A stretch of DNA of 19,808 nt, taken from assembly GCA_031365665.1 (NCBI GenBank), contig JANLYO010000044.1, positions 1-19,808 on the forward strand, given 5' to 3'. The DNA is from JANYCG01 sp031365665 (lineage in GTDB: Bacteria > Pseudomonadota > Gammaproteobacteria > Burkholderiales > Burkholderiaceae_C). Below are positions 7,825 through 15,062 of this stretch, piece after piece (position 1 is the first letter of the stretch; every line of letters begins with the position of its first letter). The translations under genes and the position numbers were made by a program. The notes under the pieces were generated by a model. The model worked only from the letters and a program-made list of their open reading frames with translations, did no database searches and was not told the origin of the DNA.

Positions 7825-7834
7825 ATTAGGCTTC

Positions 7835-7911
7835 GCGGCTGTAGCTCAGTTGGATAGAGTACTTGGCTACGAACCAAGGGGTCGTGGGTTCAATTCCTGC
7901 CAGCCGCACCA
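7835..7911 (+). tRNA. tRNA-Arg, anticodon ACG
   Basis: A 77-base tRNA with encoded CCA. The acceptor arms GCGGCTG (7835-7841) and CAGCCGC (7901-7907) pair fully, with discriminator A and CCA at 7909-7911. The anticodon stem CTTGG/CCAAG encloses loop CTACGAA, giving ACG, read as ICG after A34 deamination and serving CGU, CGC and CGA. The T-arm GTGGG-TTCAATT-CCTGC is normal. It is followed at once by an intrinsic terminator, so it is probably transcribed alone. Confidence 0.97.
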
Positions 7912-7916
7912 TCAAA

Positions 7917-7952
7917 GAAAAGCCTGCAACTGAGAAGTTGCAGGCTTTTTTC
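7917..7952 (+). terminator. Rho-independent terminator after tRNA-Arg
   Basis: AGCCTGCAAC (7921-7930), loop TGAGAA, GTTGCAGGCT (7937-7946) form a perfect 10-bp stem, followed by a run of six T (7946-7951). An A-rich stretch precedes the stem, so the minus-strand reading could also terminate. Confidence 0.93.
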
Positions 7953-7993
7953 TTGGGCACGTTTTCGTGTGCACAGTTGGGCAAAATGGCATC

Positions 7994-8587
7994 ATGAGCA
8001 AGGCGTTCACCAAGGAAACTGAAAACGAGGACGAGGATGACGAGGGTGGATCGTCATCCGCATTGCCCGCCAGCGGCAAAAATTACATCACGCCGGCGGG
8101 GTACGCCCGCCTGCGCGCCGAGTTGTTTGAGCTGATTGACGCCGAGCGGCCCAAAATCGTCGAAATCGTGCATTGGGCTGCCAGCAATGGCGACCGGTCA
8201 GAAAACGGCGACTATCTGTACGGCAAGAAACGCCTGCGCGAGATCGACCGGCGCATCCGTTTCCTCACCAAACGCCTTGAGATTGCCGTGGTGTCAGACC
8301 CCAGCCTCCATTTCGGCAGCGACCAGATTTATTTCGGCGCCACAGTGACCTATGTGGATGCACACGACGTTGAACGTACGGTGACGATTTTGGGCATCGA
8401 CGAGTCAGACAGCGCGCAAAACCAGGTCAGCTGGATCTCGCCCATCGCCAAAACCCTTTTGAAGGCGCGTGTGGGGGATGAGCTCAAGCTGCACACGCCC
8501 GCTGGCCTGCAAGACATTGAGGTGTTGCGCGTGAGTTACCCCAGCAGCGATTTACACCAGGACACCGCCAAACCGCCCGCTTCATAA
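7994..8587 (+). CDS. greB: Transcript cleavage factor GreB-like
   Basis: A 197-residue Gre-family protein that rescues backtracked RNA polymerase by stimulating transcript cleavage. ATG 7994 is preferred over the in-frame GTG at 7967, because the extra residues would lie next to the terminator and do not resemble the family. After an acidic, probably disordered N-terminal tail (about residues 5-25, rich in Glu/Asp) comes ITPAGYARLRAELFEL, and the coiled coil with the tip acids in WAASNGDRSENGDYLYGKKRLREIDRRIRFL. The C-terminal FKBP-like domain shows VTYVDAHDVERTVTILGIDESD and SWISPIAKTLL. The coiled coil and 'GDRSENGDY' are the catalytic hallmarks. It is convergent with spoT, 20 bases apart, with no obvious shared terminator. 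Confidence 0.9.
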   Translation: MSKAFTKETENEDEDDEGGSSSALPASGKNYITPAGYARLRAELFELIDAERPKIVEIVHWAASNGDRSENGDYLYGKKRLREIDRRIRFLTKRLEIAVVSDPSLHFGSDQIYFGATVTYVDAHDVERTVTILGIDESDSAQNQVSWISPIAKTLLKARVGDELKLHTPAGLQDIEVLRVSYPSSDLHQDTAKPPAS

Positions 8588-8607
8588 GCAACCGACCGCC
8601 TACAGCG

Positions 8608-10881
8608 TCAAGACGCCACCTCGTTGCGCCGCGCACTGAGCACTGAGCCTGTGCGGCTCAAATTGCGCAAAGCCTGCCCGAGGTGCGCCAGGTCACGCAC
8701 GGCGACCAGAAAACGCAACTCCGTCACGTCCTGCGCACCTTCTTCGTCCATGTCGATATGGGCAATATCGGCTTCTGCACTGGCCAGCGCTGCTGCGACG
8801 CGGGCCAGCACACCTTTGCCGTTGGTGACGGTGACGGCTATCTCGGTCTCAAAGGCGCGCATCATCTCGTCGGCCCATTCCACGTCGATGAACCGTTCGC
8901 TGTCTTTGTGCTGCAGGCGTTTGGCGACCTGGCAGGAAGCGCGGTGCACCACCAGGCCTTCACCCCGGCCTAGGTAACCTGCAATCGCGTCGCCAGGCAC
9001 GGGCCTGCAGCAGTTTGCAAACTTGACAGAGCTGTTGTCGCTGCCGTCGAGCGTGAGCACGCCCAAAGCGGGTGAATCCGTGGCGGTGAAACGTTCGCGG
9101 GTCAGCAGCAGGGCGTCTGGTTTGTCGCCTTTTTCCGCCAGCAGCGTGACCAGGCGTTTGGCAACGATGATGGCAATGCGTTTGCCCAGGCCGATGTCAA
9201 TCAACAACTCCACACGGGTGCGGCTGCCAGTGAAACGCAGCAGCTTTTCCCAAACTTGCGCATAGGCCGGGTCGTCCCCCGGAAACTTCTCGAATCCTTC
9301 CGCACGCAGCGCCTGGGAAAGCAGGCGCTCGCCCAGGTTTTGGGATTCGACGTGCGCCATCGACTTCAAATGATGGCGGATTTTTGAGCGTGCCCGCGCT
9401 GTGCGCACGAAGCTGAGCCATGCCGGATTGGGCGTGGACGCCGGGGCGGTGACGACCTCCACTACGTCGCCGTTTTTAAGCTCTGTGCGCAGCGGCGCCT
9501 GTTCGCCATTGATGCTGGCGGCCACGGTGCGGTCGCCTACGTTGCTGTGGATGGCATAGGCGAAATCGACCACAGTGGCGCCGCGCGGCAGGGCCAGAAT
9601 CTGGCTTTTGGGCGTGAACACATAGACCGCATCGGGAAACAGATCGACCTTGACATGGTCCCAGAACTCGGCCGCGTCGCCGGTTTCGTTCTGGATGTCC
9701 AGCAGTGACTGCAGCCACTGCGTGCCCAGGCGCTCAGAGGCAGCGCTGTCGGCGCTGTTGACTTTGTACAACCAGTGCGCGGCCACGCCGGATTCCGCCA
9801 CCACATGCATGGCCTGGGTGCGCATCTGGAATTCGACATTGACACCCGACGGGCCCACCACCGTGGTGTGCAGTGATTGGTAGCCATTCACCTTGGCAAT
9901 GGCAATATGGTCCTTGAACTTGCCTGGAACGGGTTTGTACAGTTGGTGCAAGATGCCCAACGCGGTGTAGCAGTCAATCGTGCTGGGCACAATGATCCGA
10001 AAGCCATAAATATCGGTAACCTGCGCAAAGCTCAGGTGTTTGTCCTGCATCTTGCGGTAGATTGAATGCAGGGATTTTTCGCGCCCGGAAATCCGGATTT
10101 TCATGCCGGTCGCCGCAAATGCGGCCTCCAACTCGACGCGTACCTTGTCGATCAAATCACGCCTGCGGCTGCGGGCGCGGGCGACCGCTTTGGTCAACAC
10201 CTCATAACGCCAGGGTTTCAGGTGTTTGAACGCCAGTTCCTGCAATTCGCGGTAGGTCTGGTTCAGGCCCAGGCGGTGTGCGATGGGCGCATAGATTTCA
10301 AGCGTTTCGGAGGCTATGCGCTGCCACTTTTCACGTGGCGCATCCGACAAGGTGCGCATGTTGTGCGAGCGATCGGCCAGTTTGATCAAGATCACGCGCA
10401 CATCGCGCGCCATGGCCAGCAGCATTTTCCTGAACGACTCGGCCTGGTTTTCCTCACGGGTGTTGAAATGCAGTTTGTCGAGCTTGGTCAGCCCATCGAC
10501 CAGCTCGGCCACCGGGGAGCCAAAACGCTCGACCAGCTCAGGTTTGGTGACGCCGCAGTCTTCAATCGCATCGTGCAGCAACGCTGCCATCATGGCCTGG
10601 GCGTCCAGTTTCCACTCGGCACATTGGGCTGCGACGGCGATGGGGTGTGTAATGTAAGGCTCGCCGCTGTTGCGGATTTGCCCCAAATGCGCTTCGTCAG
10701 CGAATTTGTAGGCCAAGCGCACTTCTTGGATGTCGCTGGGCGACAGGTAGTCCAATTTGGCCGTCAAACCCGCAAAACTGGCAGCTGCGGCGTTGGCAGC
10801 GGCCGGGCTTGGCCGCGTCGCAGCCGCGCGTTTGCCGGGCACGCGTGCCGCAGGTTCTGGTGGTTTCAGAGCGCTACCCAT
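8608..10881 (-). CDS. spoT: Bifunctional (p)ppGpp synthetase/hydrolase (RelA/SpoT family)
   Basis: A 757-residue stringent-response enzyme. The frame is open to 10959, but that extension runs through the rpoZ terminator, so ATG 10881 (MGSALKPPEP) is chosen. Order of domains: HD hydrolase with LLHDAIEDCG (His103-Asp104) and LADRSHNMRTL; synthetase with YGFRIIVP and VNGYQSLHTTVVGPSGVNVEFQMRT stretches; TGS (about 410-470, VYVFTPKSQILALPRGATVVDFAYAIH); helical and zinc-finger-like region with FANCCRPVPGDAIAGYLGRG; and a C-terminal ACT domain (EIAVTVTNGKGVLARVAAALASAEADIAHI). Hydrolase motifs are intact, so it should be bifunctional (SpoT/Rsh) rather than synthetase-only RelA. It lies downstream of rpoZ and ends 20 bases from greB. 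Confidence 0.95.
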   Translation of the reverse strand: MGSALKPPEPAARVPGKRAAATRPSPAAANAAAASFAGLTAKLDYLSPSDIQEVRLAYKFADEAHLGQIRNSGEPYITHPIAVAAQCAEWKLDAQAMMAALLHDAIEDCGVTKPELVERFGSPVAELVDGLTKLDKLHFNTREENQAESFRKMLLAMARDVRVILIKLADRSHNMRTLSDAPREKWQRIASETLEIYAPIAHRLGLNQTYRELQELAFKHLKPWRYEVLTKAVARARSRRRDLIDKVRVELEAAFAATGMKIRISGREKSLHSIYRKMQDKHLSFAQVTDIYGFRIIVPSTIDCYTALGILHQLYKPVPGKFKDHIAIAKVNGYQSLHTTVVGPSGVNVEFQMRTQAMHVVAESGVAAHWLYKVNSADSAASERLGTQWLQSLLDIQNETGDAAEFWDHVKVDLFPDAVYVFTPKSQILALPRGATVVDFAYAIHSNVGDRTVAASINGEQAPLRTELKNGDVVEVVTAPASTPNPAWLSFVRTARARSKIRHHLKSMAHVESQNLGERLLSQALRAEGFEKFPGDDPAYAQVWEKLLRFTGSRTRVELLIDIGLGKRIAIIVAKRLVTLLAEKGDKPDALLLTRERFTATDSPALGVLTLDGSDNSSVKFANCCRPVPGDAIAGYLGRGEGLVVHRASCQVAKRLQHKDSERFIDVEWADEMMRAFETEIAVTVTNGKGVLARVAAALASAEADIAHIDMDEEGAQDVTELRFLVAVRDLAHLGQALRNLSRTGSVLSARRNEVAS

Positions 10882-10949
10882 GGGCAGAATATAGCGTCCC
10901 GCGCAATCTCGGGTTTTCCATGGCAGTTTATGCAGGGGAAAATCCAATA

Positions 10950-10976
10950 AAAAAAGCACCGCAAACGGTGCTTTTT
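10950..10976 (-). terminator. Intrinsic terminator between rpoZ and spoT
   Basis: On the minus strand, GCACCG / CGGTGC arms (10966-10971 and 10956-10961, loop TTTG) are extended by A-T pairs and followed by a run of T (complement of the A-run 10949-10955). It lies 42 bases after the rpoZ stop. It should end most rpoZ transcripts, leaving spoT on read-through or its own promoter. Confidence 0.85.
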
Positions 10977-11017
10977 TGAAAAGTCTGAGCCAGTTTCGGC
11001 CGCTTTCAAGAATCCGG

Positions 11018-11221
11018 TCAGAGGGGCACTTTTTTCAGCATTTCAATGCCGATCTTGCCCGCTGCAATCTCGCGCAAAGCCGTCACGCCGGGTTTGTTTT
11101 TGCTCTCGATTTTGGGGGTATGCCCCTGGCTTAGCATGCGCGCACGGTAAGTGGCCGCTAACACCAATTGGAATCGGTTGGGAATTTGGGCAAGGCAGTC
11201 TTCGACAGTGATACGGGCCAT
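11018..11221 (-). CDS. rpoZ: DNA-directed RNA polymerase omega subunit
   Basis: A 67-residue protein of typical beta-proteobacterial length, starting MARITVEDCLAQIPNRFQLV, the standard omega N-terminus. The central helices contain the ATYRARML segment that wraps the beta-prime C-terminus, followed by ALREIAAGKIG. ATG 11221 is preceded by TAGGAT, a good ribosome site. Omega assists assembly of RNA polymerase, and its N-terminus is part of ppGpp site 1 in E. coli. Its place between gmk and spoT is the common proteobacterial order. A terminator follows it. Confidence 0.97.
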   Translation of the reverse strand: MARITVEDCLAQIPNRFQLVLAATYRARMLSQGHTPKIESKNKPGVTALREIAAGKIGIEMLKKVPL

Positions 11222-11297
11222 ATAAATCCTAGTGATAACGATGCAAAAGATGCCGCCCCGAATTGAACTGGGGTGATTCCGGGTGAGGTTTCAGCAG

Positions 11298-11918
11298 TTA
11301 AGGGATCCGCAATGCCTTGAAGGTATCGGCCCGGGCGCGCCGCTGGGCCGAAAATTTGAGCCGCTGGGCGTGGACGATCGCCTTCAGGTCAAACAAGGCG
11401 CGGTCGAATAACTCGTTGATTATAACGAAGTCGAATCGGCTGGCCTGTGCAACCTCAATGGCCGCATTGGCCAGACGCCGTTCGATGACGTCCGGGGAGT
11501 CTTCGGCGCGGCGCTCCAGACGCGCACGCAGTTCGTCCCAACTTGGCGGCAAAATGAAAATGCCGACGGCATTGGCAAATATTTTCTTGATTTGGATGGC
11601 GCCCTGGTAGTCGATCTCCAGGATCACGTCAGCACCCTGGGTGATGCGTTCTTCAATGGCCTGGCGGGATGTGCCATACCGCTCGCCATGCACGTGCGCC
11701 CACTCGACAAAGGCGTCGCCAGCCACCATCGCATCGAATTCTGCATCGGCGACGAAATAGTATTCGCGCCCGTGTTTTTCCTGCCCGCGCGGCGCCCGCG
11801 TAGTGTGTGAAACGGAAGGCTGCACGCGGGAATCGAGTTCCATCAAGGCCTTGACCAAGCTGGATTTGCCTGCCCCGCTGGGCGCCGCCACTACGAATAA
11901 ATTGCCTGGATAGTCCAT
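11298..11918 (-). CDS. gmk: Guanylate kinase
   Basis: A 206-residue enzyme phosphorylating GMP to GDP with ATP. ATG 11918 is fixed by the ribosome site GAGGA (minus strand, 11923-11927); the 13 upstream in-frame residues are rejected. The P-loop is APSGAGKSSLVKAL near the N-terminus. The GMP-binding region follows: VSHTTRAPRGQEKHGREYYFV, then FVEWAHVHGERYGTS, then the DVILEIDYQGAIQIKK segment carrying the conserved Asp. It stands in the yicC-gmk-rpoZ-spoT order common in proteobacteria and supplies GDP, a ppGpp precursor; Gmk is itself a known ppGpp target in several bacteria. All expected motifs are present. Confidence 0.97.
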   Translation of the reverse strand: MDYPGNLFVVAAPSGAGKSSLVKALMELDSRVQPSVSHTTRAPRGQEKHGREYYFVADAEFDAMVAGDAFVEWAHVHGERYGTSRQAIEERITQGADVILEIDYQGAIQIKKIFANAVGIFILPPSWDELRARLERRAEDSPDVIERRLANAAIEVAQASRFDFVIINELFDRALFDLKAIVHAQRLKFSAQRRARADTFKALRIP

Positions 11919-11922
11919 GAAT

Positions 11923-11927
11923 TCCTC
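11923..11927 (-). promoter_or_regulatory. Ribosome binding site that fixes the gmk start
   Basis: GAGGA on the minus strand, four bases before ATG 11918. It decides between this ATG and the longer open frame starting at 11957. Confidence 0.7.
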
Positions 11928-11963
11928 ACGAGAGCAAACGGTAGAGGGTGAGGGCAATTTTTC

Positions 11964-12034
11964 GCTGGGCCGCCCCGAGAAAAATTAGCCCCCTCGGGGG
12001 GCAGCGACCCGCGCAGCGGTGGAGCGTGGGGGCC
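11964..12034. repeat. GC-rich hairpin repeat of the Comamonadaceae intergenic type
   Basis: CCCCGAG (11973-11979) pairs with CTCGGGG (11993-11999), with a more imperfect outer stem, then CCGC-GCA-GCGG and a terminal GGGGGCC that can pair with earlier GGCC/CCCC runs. I recognise the pattern 'AGCCCCCTCGGGGGGCAGC ... GGAGCGTGGGGGCC' as a dispersed intergenic element in Comamonadaceae genomes, from memory. It fills most of the space between yicC and gmk and may act on mRNA stability or as a transcription roadblock. Confidence 0.65.
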
Positions 12035-12038
12035 ATAT

Positions 12039-12956
12039 TCATTCTATGTTCTGCACTTGTTCACGCATCTGCTCAATCAGCACCTTCATGTCCACAGAAA
12101 TGTGGGTCAGCTCCAGTGCCGCAGATTTGGCGCCCATGGTATTGGCTTCGCGGTGCAACTCCTGAATCAAAAAGTCCAGGCGTTTGCCGATTTCTCCGCC
12201 TTTCTTGACCAGCCGCTCAATCTCGTCCAAATGTGAATTCAGGCGCGTAATCTCTTCCGCCACGTCAATTCGGATGGCAAACGCGGTCGCCTCGGTGAGC
12301 GCCCGCTCTTGTGCAATTTGTGTCGAAACGTTACTGTCGCCCAACGCGAGGGCCTCATTCCAGCGTTCCAGAAAACGCTGGCGTTGCTGTGCCACCAGTT
12401 GCGGCACCAGCGGCACCGCCTGGGTGGCCAACAAACGCAGTTGGCCGACGCGCTCTTGCAACATGAGCGCCAAACGTGCACCTTCGCGTTGCCGGGCGGA
12501 GAGCAGGTCTTTGAGCGCGCGCTCAGCCAGCGGCACGATGACACGGCTCCAGTCGCGATTCAGGCCTTGTTCGGACTGCGCCAGCCGGATGACATCAGCA
12601 ACGCTCAGGGCAGGAGCTTCGGGCAGCCAGGCGCGCACGTTGTCCTGCAGGGCATTGAGCCGCTGCAACTGTTTGGGCGTGGGTTCGTTGACCGCAGATG
12701 CCGCCGTGTTTTCAATGAACGCCCGCACTTCCACCTTGCCGCGTTTGAGTTTGGCGATCAACAACTCGCGCAAAGCTGTCTCGTATTGGCGCAGATCCTC
12801 GGGCAGGCGAAAGGATAAATCCAGAAAACGGCTGTTGACAGACCTTATTTCCAAGCCCAATTGGCCTACAGCGCCGGCGGAAGTGTCAGCTTCCCCAGTC
12901 GACTTGGTCGCGTTTTGCTGGGCGCTGGCGTAGCCAGTCATGCTGTAAACTGGCAT
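12039..12956 (-). CDS. yicC: YicC family endoribonuclease
   Basis: A 305-residue protein; the frame is open to 13058, but ATG 12956 gives MPVYSMTGYASAQ, the family's standard N-terminus (SMTGYA), so it is chosen. Features include EIRSVNSRFLDLSFRLPEDLR (about 38-58), a long central helical region, and the strongly conserved C-terminal block EEITRLNSHLDEIERL ... GKRLDFLIQELHREANTMGAKS. YicC-like proteins act as endoribonucleases on RNA in E. coli and B. subtilis. An unusual low-complexity insert of about 15 residues (AQQNATKSTGEADTSAG) follows the N-terminal motif. It is the first gene of the minus-strand housekeeping run, with 120 bases and a hairpin repeat before gmk. It is divergent from the protein kinase. 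Confidence 0.93.
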   Translation of the reverse strand: MPVYSMTGYASAQQNATKSTGEADTSAGAVGQLGLEIRSVNSRFLDLSFRLPEDLRQYETALRELLIAKLKRGKVEVRAFIENTAASAVNEPTPKQLQRLNALQDNVRAWLPEAPALSVADVIRLAQSEQGLNRDWSRVIVPLAERALKDLLSARQREGARLALMLQERVGQLRLLATQAVPLVPQLVAQQRQRFLERWNEALALGDSNVSTQIAQERALTEATAFAIRIDVAEEITRLNSHLDEIERLVKKGGEIGKRLDFLIQELHREANTMGAKSAALELTHISVDMKVLIEQMREQVQNIE

Positions 12957-13066
12957 GGAAATTAGTCCGATTGAAATAGCAAAAATAGAAGGCAGGAGAC
13001 AAAGGCGGATTCTTATTGTGTGGATGGGCCAACCCATGAGGCCGACGCAAAGACGCAAGCAATTTT

Positions 13067-14074
13067 ATGTCGAAGGCAAAACCAGCTCCACTGCCGCCAG
13101 ATACGATGATCGGCGGGTATCGCATCGTCCGCAAAGTGGCTGCGGGCGGTTTTGGCGTGGTTTATCTGGCGGAAGATGCCGAAGGCCAAAAAGTGGCCGT
13201 CAAGGAGTACCTGCCCTCATCCCTGGCCTCGCGCGATGTCGGCAACCTGGCGCCACAGGTGCCGCCTGAGAAACTGTCACTCTACCGGCTCGGGCTGAAA
13301 AGTTTTTTTGAAGAAGGGCGCTCGCTGGCGCAAATCTCGCACCCTTCGGTGGTGAGCGTGATGAACTTCTTCCGGGAGAACGAAACCGTCTACATGGTGA
13401 TGAACTACCTGGAGGGCGCCAGCCTGCAGGATTTCATCATTACCGCACGTGATCTCAAGCAGCAAAAGGTTTTCCGCGAATCCACCATCCGGTCCCTATT
13501 TGACGAAATCCTGCGTGGCTTGCGCATCGTGCACCAGCACAAGATGTTGCATCTGGACATCAAGCCCGCCAACATTTTTGTCACGGATGACAACAAGTCG
13601 GTCTTGATCGATTTCGGTGCGGCCCGTGAGGTGTTGAGCAAAGAAGGCAACTTCATCCGCCCGATGTACACGCCTGGGTTCGCCGCGCCTGAAATGTACC
13701 GGCGCGATTCCACCATGGGCCCGTGGACAGACATTTACGCGATTGGGGCCTGCATTTACGCCTGCATGCAGGGCTACCCGCCGAACGAAGCGCCGCAGCG
13801 CACTGAAAAAGACCGCATCGCCACTGCCTTGGCGCGTCTGCGCGGCATTTATTCAGACAACCTGATTGAAGTGGTGGAGTGGTGCATGTCGCTGGATGCC
13901 TTGTCTCGGCCGCAATCGGTGTTCGCCTTGCAAAAGGAGCTCAGCCGTGAAGGTGAGCGGCGTTACACCAAGCTGTCCGTCGGTGAAAAAGTCAGGATGC
14001 AATTTGACACCATCGTGACCGATACCAAGAAAAACATCAAGAATGCGTCTGCTTTTGGAAACCGGCCGAAATGA
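13067..14074 (+). CDS. Serine/threonine protein kinase (Hanks type)
   Basis: A 335-residue soluble kinase without transmembrane or PASTA segments. Motifs in order: glycine loop VAAGGFGVVY (24-33), ATP lysine VAVK (Lys46), hinge near MNYLEGASL, catalytic loop HLDIKPANI (Asp164, Asn169), DFG (Asp182), APEMY (208-211), and WTDIYAIGACIY. The catalytic loop is HLD rather than HRD, making it a non-RD kinase, a group often not controlled by activation-loop phosphorylation. About 45 residues follow the kinase core, including FDTIVTDTKKN. ATG 13067 has only a weak ribosome site. The stop overlaps the phosphatase start (ATGA at 14071), so the two are translationally coupled. The substrate is unknown. 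Confidence 0.92.
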   Translation: MSKAKPAPLPPDTMIGGYRIVRKVAAGGFGVVYLAEDAEGQKVAVKEYLPSSLASRDVGNLAPQVPPEKLSLYRLGLKSFFEEGRSLAQISHPSVVSVMNFFRENETVYMVMNYLEGASLQDFIITARDLKQQKVFRESTIRSLFDEILRGLRIVHQHKMLHLDIKPANIFVTDDNKSVLIDFGAAREVLSKEGNFIRPMYTPGFAAPEMYRRDSTMGPWTDIYAIGACIYACMQGYPPNEAPQRTEKDRIATALARLRGIYSDNLIEVVEWCMSLDALSRPQSVFALQKELSREGERRYTKLSVGEKVRMQFDTIVTDTKKNIKNASAFGNRPK

Positions 14075-14991
14075 AGTTTTCGGTATTCCAGATCAGCCGC
14101 AGAGGCGGGCGCGAGAAGAATGAAGACCGGATGGGCTACTGCTATACGCGCGGCTCTGGCCTGTTTTTGCTGGCCGACGGCATGGGCGGCCACCCGGAGG
14201 GCGAAGTGGCGGCGCAACTGGCTTTGCAAACCATGTCGGCCATGTACCAAAAGGCCGCCACGCCATTGATTGAAGACGTTCCTGGCTTCTTGTCCGACTC
14301 TGTCATGGCGGCCCACCGGCAAATTTTGCGGTATGCGCTGGACCGTGGCATGGCCGACACGCCACGCACGACGATTGTCGCGGCCTTGGTGCAAGAAGGC
14401 TCGGTCAGTTGGGTGCATTGCGGTGACTCACGGCTGTATTTGGTGCGCGAGGGTGAAATGATGGTGCGCACCCGGGATCACTCCTACCAGGAGCAGCGCC
14501 AGGTCGTACCGTTGGGCAAACCGGGTTATGTCGGCAACCGCAACATTTTGTTCACCTGCCTGGGCTCCCCCACAAAGCCGATTCTCGACATCAAAGGCCC
14601 CCTGTCGCTGCAACAGGGCGACCGCGTCCTGTTGTGTTCCGACGGCCTTTGGAGCAGCGTTGATGATCCCGACATCGTCCAACAGATGGCGGCCAAACCG
14701 ATTCCCGTTTCGGTGCCGGATCTGGTCGATGCGGCACTCAAAAAAGCCAATGGCAATAGCGATAACGTCACCGTGATTGCGTTTGAGTGGGAAACGCCGG
14801 CAGGTTTTGAGGCGACCCGCGCCAACATATCGACTGACGACATCGAAGACGGCGGTTTTTCATCGACCATGCAGATTGACCCCATGGCTGCAGAGTTGTC
14901 CGACCTTGACGACATGGACGAGGCTGCGATTGAGCGCTCGATTGCCGAAATCAACGACGCCATCAAACGTTCCGCGTCCCGGAAGCGCTGA
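14071..14991 (+). CDS. PP2C-family Ser/Thr protein phosphatase
   Basis: A 306-residue metal-dependent phosphatase, probable antagonist of the upstream kinase. ATG 14071 overlaps the kinase TGA. PP2C motifs: REKNEDRMG (Glu18/Asp19), LLADGMGGHPEGEVAA (Asp36, Gly37), VHCGDSRLYLVREG, RDHSY, LLCSDGLWSSV and NSDNVTVIAFEW with the last metal Asp. The catalytic domain ends near residue 243. The remaining ~60 residues are an acidic, probably disordered tail with SSTMQIDP (Thr266) and a short terminal helix IERSIAEINDAIKRS. The tail motif recurs in the small ORF at 17682-17894. The pair kinase-phosphatase next to rph is, from memory, a conserved arrangement in this group. Confidence 0.93.
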   Translation: MKFSVFQISRRGGREKNEDRMGYCYTRGSGLFLLADGMGGHPEGEVAAQLALQTMSAMYQKAATPLIEDVPGFLSDSVMAAHRQILRYALDRGMADTPRTTIVAALVQEGSVSWVHCGDSRLYLVREGEMMVRTRDHSYQEQRQVVPLGKPGYVGNRNILFTCLGSPTKPILDIKGPLSLQQGDRVLLCSDGLWSSVDDPDIVQQMAAKPIPVSVPDLVDAALKKANGNSDNVTVIAFEWETPAGFEATRANISTDDIEDGGFSSTMQIDPMAAELSDLDDMDEAAIERSIAEINDAIKRSASRKR

Positions 14992-15062
14992 TCCCAACGC
15001 CACTGCCTGCTTTGGCGCGGATTGTCGGCGCTGACCCATTTCCTTTTTCTTAGAGTTTGAAC

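Larger units (their letters stand above)
7537..7834. other. Gene-less AT-rich spacer between the carboxylase and tRNA-Arg
   Basis: No credible coding frame was found in these 298 bases. Contents: a tandem pair of TATCGTCC (7594-7601 and 7604-7611, period 10), an AT-rich stretch from about 7650 to 7770 with a consensus TATAAT at 7660-7665 but no convincing -35, the palindrome at 7743-7765, and the extended -10 region of the tRNA promoter. No clear terminator for the carboxylase operon was seen. The base composition contrasts with both neighbours. Confidence 0.6.

Noticed and set aside
10066..10950. 294-residue plus-strand open frame
   Set aside because: It is antisense to the N-terminal half of spoT, with no recognisable domain or ribosome site.
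10882..10959. 26-residue N-terminal extension of SpoT
   Set aside because: It is encoded by the rpoZ terminator region and upstream leader; ATG 10881 gives a normal protein.
12957..13058. 34-residue hydrophobic N-terminal extension of YicC that looks like a signal anchor
   Set aside because: YicC proteins are cytoplasmic and begin at the SMTGYA motif; the extension lies in the divergent promoter region.
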